Assembly (NCBI GenBank): GCA_958417755.1
Contig: CATZDY010000099.1
Span: forward strand, 1 to 9,550
Source: an uncultured Peptococcaceae bacterium
GTDB lineage: Bacteria > Bacillota > Desulfotomaculia > Desulfotomaculales > Desulfocucumaceae
DNA: 9,550 nucleotides
Direction: 5' to 3'
Positions 7,301-9,550 of this stretch are shown here, piece after piece. Numbering within the stretch: position 1 is the first letter of the stretch; the number at the start of each line of letters is the position of its first letter. The notes beneath the pieces were generated by a model. The model made no database searches. It had not been told where the DNA came from and was given only the letters and a program-made list of their open reading frames with translations. The translations under genes were made by a program, and so were the position numbers.

Positions 7301-8169
7301 ATAATTTCCGGCTGTTCCTCAGGTACAATAATCTGCCCTTGTATTGACACCGGATCTGGTTGCTCTATGTTTGGATGTACTGTCAATGTTTGGGGCGGTA
7401 TATCATCCATTACAGATTCAACTTTTGCCTGGAATTGTATTGGCCTAGATGGTATATCTATATCGCATATATTAGCTGTTGCATTAACCTCCAGGGGTGC
7501 AACTTGCTCAATCTTAGGATAGATCATTACCACTTGCGGTGGAATTTCGTCCATCAATGGTTCCACTACAACCCTTTGTTTCGAAGGCTCTAATTTCTGC
7601 ACATCAATCAATGCATCAACTGTCACAGGTGTTGGAATATTAATGGGTGGTATTTGGACTTCTTCTACTGTAGGGTGAACATCGATTTTAGGTGCATTTA
7701 CTTTTGGGGTGGAAATTTCATCTGGCACTTCCAATTGCGCTTCAATTGTTTGCGGTGGAAGGTGATTCACCACTTGACTAATTTCTGCTGTTATCTTAAG
7801 AACCGTATCTAAAGTTGGTTTAATGGGTACTGATATAGGTTTAATAGAAGGAATATCTTCTATCTCAGGTCTGATTTGTACGGGTATGGGTTCCGGTTGA
7901 CTTAGTTCAACAGGAACAATAGCTGGTGGAATATCCAGCTTAGGTATATCTACCTCATCCACGATTGGATGGATTAAAACATCAGGGGTATGAATTTGAG
8001 GAACCTGATCAGGGATATTAATTTGTGCATCAATTGAAACTGGTTGCATCCGATTCATTTGCCGTTGCAGTGCCTCAAATCCGTTGATTGTCAGTTGCAA
8101 ATTATGATAAATTCGCATCAGATTCTTACTTACACCATCATCTAGTTCAATTGATGTCCTGATTGACAT
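4366..8169 (-). CDS. Tail tape measure protein with a long Pro/Val/Ile repeat region
   Basis: A 1267-residue tape measure protein, in the XkdO position directly after the tail chaperone; it sets tail length and is ejected with the DNA. Order of parts: residues 1-43 a short helical start; about 44-536 degenerate repeats of the form V-x-[VI]-x-P-x-[IV]-x-x-[IV]; 541-550 an Asn/Gly/Pro-rich linker; about 565-720 coiled coil (SLEQLANRP, REIESLRQQLSRAVHEQ); about 725-920 the conserved tape measure N-terminal-type domain (LSDQLTNTSARLNLI, GKLQGEELNAVLDNAQPIVK, GQITAEIIKNAM); about 940-1000 hydrophobic segments that could cross the host membrane during DNA entry; about 1110-1175 an Ala/Arg-rich helix; and a conserved-looking C-terminus (NTGAMKDSVDMSEEDLKYL). 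ATG at 8169 follows AGGTGG by 5 nt and lies 19 nt after the frameshift product stop. The family is certain; the N-terminal repeat region is unusual. Confidence 0.95.
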   Translation of the reverse strand: MSIRTSIELDDGVSKNLMRIYHNLQLTINGFEALQRQMNRMQPVSIDAQINIPDQVPQIHTPDVLIHPIVDEVDIPKLDIPPAIVPVELSQPEPIPVQIRPEIEDIPSIKPISVPIKPTLDTVLKITAEISQVVNHLPPQTIEAQLEVPDEISTPKVNAPKIDVHPTVEEVQIPPINIPTPVTVDALIDVQKLEPSKQRVVVEPLMDEIPPQVVMIYPKIEQVAPLEVNATANICDIDIPSRPIQFQAKVESVMDDIPPQTLTVHPNIEQPDPVSIQGQIIVPEEQPEIIATIKPFVIPDTTVNVQPEFKNLPDALPIDILVNPVVERMETMEAVKMPVTPELEQVSSIDPVIMPVEPVVAEIQKANIPEITAKVNPIVSKIDIPTNVVLAEVEQPKPVTINAIVNAQRLKFPTQMVAVEPVVKGIEQLPEPPTIQVHIEPLVDEIPPVELTATINSGNIDIPQIEITATPTFDNVVNLPVIPVIDDNIELEPIAINVEPILSSIPRVDIPDTTVNVQPQINQMPNIPPIRATIEPVGNNINNNGNNPPGQWNSPENVEVFNGNGMERYTREIQSATEMTNRMAAMQQQIQSQANNTHLFPPNMVADLSNMNNRVAGLRTSLEQLANRPIDDMGAEQANREIESLRQQLSRAVHEQGELTRAMERMDISAANAAYNRLNANLNITEREIRDNINAQEQFNQRIREGANGANALRGKIKGIAAAYLGMQGISSTIQLSDQLTNTSARLNLIVDDGGSVEELRDKIFAVAENSRAPFLATANMVSKLGMQASDAFANNDELLFFAEQINKQFAIAGTSTQGIESVMLQLTQAMAAGKLQGEELNAVLDNAQPIVKNIADYMGVPVGEIKEMASEGQITAEIIKNAMFAAADKTNAAFESMPITWGQLGAILSNNLIQIFDPLLQAVGRGAQFVYDNWATLEPIFWGLAVAAGAYAVGLGIQTVATWIATGAAKAFFITLLSNPLFWIALAIGVVVAAIYKWVQSVGGLKVAWMICCNAILTAWDWVKIGFFTGIYWVLDLWDKLKLGLMTAGVGIQNYMGDMKVSVLMILQDMVNGAIGIINDFISTLNKLPGVSIDLISQVTFGTTAQLKNAAAKAARNADLAAYRSEIDANIAGRDAALNQMRNNALDATAKRETNIAAVRSEAQKNSALRTNDTASAVGPMAGDVGKIADNTGAMKDSVDMSEEDLKYLRDIAEQEGINRFTTAELKIDFTNHNAINSNLDLDGVVSYIEDKVTETLISTAEGVHV
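6613..6978 (-). repeat. Tape measure long repeat, second copy (residues 398-519)
   Basis: Second copy of the landmark series seen at 7249-7629. The two copies lie about 650 bp apart and are diverged along most of their length. They end in an exact 29-bp match (7250-7278 and 6614-6642). This is best explained by an old duplication inside the gene. Confidence 0.6.
6614..6642 (-). repeat. 29-bp exact direct repeat, copy 2
   Basis: Identical to 7250-7278 over 29 bp and in the same reading frame of the tape measure gene. It is a possible site for recombination that would remove or add 212 codons without breaking the frame. Confidence 0.95.
7249..7629 (-). repeat. Tape measure long repeat, first copy (residues 181-307)
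   Basis: This segment and 6613-6978 carry the same landmarks in the same order: PVTVDALIDVQKL / PVTINAIVNAQRL, then RVVVEPLMDEIPP / VHIEPLVDEIPP, then ICDIDIP / SGNIDIP, ending in IPDTTVNVQP in both. The offset between matching landmarks is about 212-237 residues, so small insertions or deletions separate the copies. Confidence 0.6.
7250..7278 (-). repeat. 29-bp exact direct repeat, copy 1
   Basis: Plus-strand sequence begins GGCTGTACAT and ends GTGTCAGGAAT. It is identical to 6614-6642, which lies 636 bp away (212 codons, so in frame), and encodes IPDTTVNVQP. Its perfect identity contrasts with the diverged sequence around it. Confidence 0.95.
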
Positions 8170-8188
8170 TCACACCACCTGCCTTTCT

Positions 8189-8796
8189 TTATCGCTTCGA
8201 AGATTTTTTCAGCTTCCGTTTTTCTTTTTTATCTTTATCCATCTTGATTTGAATCGCTGCTATGACGAAAGCCTTTTCATTATTATCCATTGCCAAAAGT
8301 TTGGATGGAGACCAACGAAACTTATGAAGGCAATAATAGGCAATGTTTGCTTCAAAATCCCCTTCATTGATTAGTTTTTTGCCTCTTCCACCTTATCTTG
8401 CATATTGGTAAAACCATTATATTCTTGAATAAACAAAAAAAGATTCTGGTATTCACCAGGATTATCAAGCATCTCTTTGACCAGCTCTTCCGGCGTTTTT
8501 ACCCCATAGGAATCCTGCAATTCCGCATCATACAAGTCAGGACACACCGTAGAAGCCACTACTAGTTTGGTCATGTATAGATTTGCATCAAACTTTGGCC
8601 TATAGGCATTACTCCTGCCTTGCATAGGTATTTCTTTTGTGCAAGCATCCCGGATATCTTCATCCTGCTTTGTAGTCAAAGGCCTAATTTCCCACATTAA
8701 AGGATTTCCTTCCTCATCTGTAAGGGATTTGGTGGCTGGATAGAATGTATTTTCCTTCTGAATCTTATTTTGTTTCATGAATCTGCTTAAAGTCAT
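8189..8796 (-). CDS. Tail assembly chaperone, -1 frameshift fusion (gpG-T type)
   Basis: After slippage by -1 on A AAA AAC, reading continues from CTA at 8374 for 61 more codons to a TAA at 8189-8191, giving a 202-residue fusion of XkdN and a basic extension. The extension begins LINEGDFEANIAYYCLHKF, continues RWSPSKLLAMDNNEKAFVIA and ends in a Lys-rich stretch (KDKKEKRKLKKSSKR). It has no start codon and ribosome binding site of its own near 8374, is in the -1 frame of xkdN, and fills almost all the space up to the tape measure start. This is the arrangement established for long-tailed phages, in which a G-T type fusion contacts the tape measure while the short form does not. The basic tail could fit an acidic repeat-rich tape measure. 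The reading frame is seen directly; the frameshift is inferred from the family and the slippery site. Confidence 0.88.
8324..8367 (-). promoter_or_regulatory. Candidate stimulatory stem downstream of the slippery site
   Basis: Minus-strand ATGAAGG (8361-8367) can pair over 7 bp with CCTTCAT (8324-8330), enclosing a 30-nt loop. The stem begins 6 nt after the heptamer, within the usual 5-9 nt range for frameshift-stimulating structures. The loop is long and the stem short, so it may need a pseudoknot or may be chance. Confidence 0.4.
8371..8796 (-). CDS. xkdN: Tail assembly chaperone, short form (XkdN family)
   Basis: A 141-residue XkdN-like chaperone, the equivalent of lambda gpG: a cytoplasmic assembly factor that binds the tape measure and recruits tube protein, and is absent from the finished tail. 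Family markers include the middle block GNPLMWEIRPLTTKQDEDIR, DACTKEI, LVVASTVCPDLYDAELQDSYG and EELVKEMLDNPGEY, and FIQEYNGF near the end. I chose the ATG at 8796 because AGGAGA lies 8 nt upstream (8805-8810). The frame is open to a TTG at 8829, but that codon lies in the tail of the preceding terminator and lacks a binding site. The last codons GCA AAA AAC TAA form a slippery site, giving the longer product described separately. Position just before the tape measure supports the call. Confidence 0.92.
   Translation of the reverse strand: MTLSRFMKQNKIQKENTFYPATKSLTDEEGNPLMWEIRPLTTKQDEDIRDACTKEIPMQGRSNAYRPKFDANLYMTKLVVASTVCPDLYDAELQDSYGVKTPEELVKEMLDNPGEYQNLFLFIQEYNGFTNMQDKVEEAKN
8374..8380 (-). 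other. -1 ribosomal slippery heptamer A AAA AAC
   Basis: The minus strand reads GCA AAA AAC TAA at the end of xkdN, so the zero-frame codons AAA and AAC lie exactly on an X XXY YYZ heptamer. After slipping by one base, both tRNAs re-pair with at most one mismatch at the third position, and the next codon opens the 61-codon extension. The zero-frame stop follows immediately, which is common at such sites. Confidence 0.88.
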
Positions 8797-8804
8797 GGTT
8801 ACAT

Positions 8805-8810
8805 TCTCCT
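8805..8810 (-). promoter_or_regulatory. Shine-Dalgarno of xkdN
   Basis: AGGAGA on the minus strand, 8 nt before the ATG at 8796. It fixes the start 11 codons downstream of the first possible (TTG) start. Confidence 0.85.
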
Positions 8811-8827
8811 TTTTTTGTAAATTCCAC

Positions 8828-8856
8828 AAAAAAACGTACTGTTTCCAGTACGTTTT
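8828..8856 (-). terminator. Rho-independent terminator between the cargo gene and xkdN
   Basis: On the minus strand AAAACGTACTG, a GAAA loop and CAGTACGTTTT form a perfect 11-bp hairpin (8831-8856) followed by a T run (seven T in all at 8828-8834, four of them in the stem). It starts 15 nt after the stop of the upstream gene and ends 31 nt before the xkdN start. A-rich flanks could let it act weakly in the other direction. I see no clear promoter between it and xkdN. Confidence 0.85.
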
Positions 8857-8871
8857 AAATAAATTCTAAAA

Positions 8872-9550
8872 TCAGCTTAACAACTCTTTGCCATCCAATA
8901 TAAATGACGTTATTCGATTCCCGTCAGGGGTAAAAACAAATTGAAAGTTATTTCTAACTGTTGCGCCAAAAGCATTTTGAGCATCTACATAGGACTGAAC
9001 TACAATTTCTTCTTTGTCTTTAGACATTTTCCATTCTAATATATTTGGAAAATCAGCTGTAGATGGTGATCTTAAAGCTGATTTTACTGCCTCTTGGCAC
9101 CTTAATTGTAGTTTTGTCTCTTCCGACGCAGATAAAGCTATCTTAGGCGAATATCCATAATAATTACTGTCATAAGTAAATTTAATAGATTTTAAAATCT
9201 TTTCATTTGGATCTAAGCTACTAATCCAGAAATCATCAATATTTTCAGTAACGCTTTGATATCGTAAAGCATGCCCTGTATCTGCAACCTTTACAATTGT
9301 ATCAGAAGGTTTAATTCCAAATAATGAAAATATATCTTTTTCATCTTTATATTTAATCTTAAAATTTTCACCTTCATAAATATTGAATACAACAACAGCA
9401 TTATTCATTATTAAAAAATCGTAACAACCATTATTATAAGTGTAGGTTGTTGTTGGATAAACACCGGCACCGGTATTATTATTCCAATCCTCTTTTGTTT
9501 CTGGCTCTCCCATTATACTAACAAGTTCTTCAGGAGAGATATTACTAAAT
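8872..9550 (-). CDS. Unknown two-part protein, 5' end beyond window; probable cargo (moron) gene
   Basis: The frame is open from the right edge to a TGA at 8872-8874. A methionine codon at 9513 gives 213 aa, but the frame continues upstream without a stop (FSNISPEELVSIMGEPETKE) and the ATG has no clear binding site, so the true start lies beyond 9550. I do not recognise a named family. Two parts can be seen. The first, with ISPEELVSIMGEP, then TTYTYNNGCYDFLIMNNAVV, resembles the compact SmpA/BLIP-like pattern of helices followed by short strands. The last, with QEAVKSALRSPSTADFPN, then VVQSYVDAQNAFGATVRNNFQFVF, is a pattern I associate with small secreted or lipoprotein-like proteins of Gram-positive bacteria and their phages. 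Whether a signal peptide exists cannot be seen. It does not look like a tube, sheath or other tail protein, and a terminator follows it, so it is probably an accessory gene inserted between tail genes. Confidence 0.75.
   Translation of the reverse strand, partial: FSNISPEELVSIMGEPETKEDWNNNTGAGVYPTTTYTYNNGCYDFLIMNNAVVVFNIYEGENFKIKYKDEKDIFSLFGIKPSDTIVKVADTGHALRYQSVTENIDDFWISSLDPNEKILKSIKFTYDSNYYGYSPKIALSASEETKLQLRCQEAVKSALRSPSTADFPNILEWKMSKDKEEIVVQSYVDAQNAFGATVRNNFQFVFTPDGNRITSFILDGKELLS

Larger units (their letters stand above)
6562..8040 (-). repeat. Degenerate Pro/Val/Ile-rich protein repeats in the tape measure
   Basis: Codes for tape measure residues of about 44-536. Around twenty copies of a short core can be picked out by eye, for example VLIHPIVDEV, PVQIRPEIEDI, DVHPTVEEV, VVVEPLMDEI, LTVHPNIEQ, VNVQPEFKNL, ILVNPVVERM, PVEPVVAEI, AKVNPIVSKI, VHIEPLVDEI and INVEPILSSI. 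The proline of the core recurs most often every 12-20 residues (larger gaps hold more worn copies), frequently followed by a [DN]-I-P or I-P-P step. Composition is dominated by Pro, Val, Ile, Glu and Asp with almost no Gly, Phe, Trp or Cys, so the segment is probably extended beta or polyproline-like rather than coiled coil. The repeat is seen directly; its structure and purpose are inferred. Confidence 0.85.

Noticed and set aside
6959..7522. A 187-codon open frame on the plus strand opposite the tape measure repeats
   Set aside because: It is the antisense of Pro/Val/Ile-rich codons, which yields Thr/Ser/Gly-rich sequence free of stops. It has no ribosome binding site or family resemblance.
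6562..8040. CRISPR-like array or DNA-level tandem satellite in the repeat region
   Set aside because: The repeats are degenerate in DNA, irregular in spacing, without distinct spacers, and keep one reading frame. They are protein repeats.
4366..8169. Tape measure region read as two fused genes (repeat protein plus tape measure)
   Set aside because: One uninterrupted frame with a single good start at 8169 and no internal start with a binding site near the linker at about 6520-6550; no evidence of a separate gene.
8797..8829. Upstream TTG start for xkdN adding 11 residues
   Set aside because: It begins in the T run of the terminator without a binding site, whereas the ATG at 8796 has AGGAGA at 8 nt.
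9511..9513. ATG at 9513 as the true start of the cargo gene
   Set aside because: The frame stays open to the window edge, upstream residues (SPEELVS) join smoothly to the domain, and no good binding site precedes the ATG.

Overview
The window is a nine-gene stretch of a contractile-tail (myovirus-type) phage structural module. All genes lie on the minus strand and read from right to left. Gene order and protein families match the xkd tail operon of the Bacillus subtilis PBSX element: tail assembly chaperone (XkdN) with a -1 frameshift extension, tape measure (XkdO position), LysM tail protein (XkdP), baseplate hub (XkdQ), DUF2577 (XkdR), DUF2634/gp25-like wedge (XkdS), baseplate J (XkdT) and DUF2313 (XkdU). 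Low G+C, strong purine-rich Shine-Dalgarno sequences, TTG/GTG starts and protein similarity suggest a Bacillota host, probably Clostridia-like. Species cannot be told from the sequence. Nothing here shows whether this is an intact prophage, a free phage, or a defective or tailocin-like element, because only tail and baseplate genes are in view.

Layout from upstream (right) to downstream (left). 8872-9550 is a non-structural gene of unknown function, cut off at its 5' end by the window edge. It is followed by a Rho-independent terminator (8828-8856), so it looks like a 'moron' cargo gene set into the tail operon just ahead of xkdN. 8189-8796 encodes the tail assembly chaperone in two forms: a 141-aa protein, and a 202-aa fusion made by -1 slippage on A AAA AAC at 8374-8380. 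4366-8169 encodes a 1267-aa tape measure protein. About 490 residues of its N-terminal half are degenerate Pro/Val/Ile repeats. 3698-4366, 2724-3683, 2345-2734, 1939-2340, 884-1939 and 1-897 then encode the tail-tip and baseplate proteins in tightly coupled order. Most of these genes overlap by 1-14 nt or lie a few nt apart. The last gene runs off the left edge.

Together the chaperone pair would load the tape measure, tube would polymerise around it, and the LysM protein, hub, DUF2577, wedge and baseplate J proteins would form the baseplate. The DUF2313 protein would link to fibres encoded further left. The most notable points are the repeat-expanded tape measure with an internal duplication of about 640 bp, the frameshift site with a candidate downstream stem, the cargo gene with its own terminator inside the tail operon, an apparent AUA start for the hub gene, and a repeat-bearing extension on the DUF2313 protein. 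I found no tRNA, CRISPR array, integrase, attachment site or IS element. There is no gene-free stretch longer than about 75 nt.
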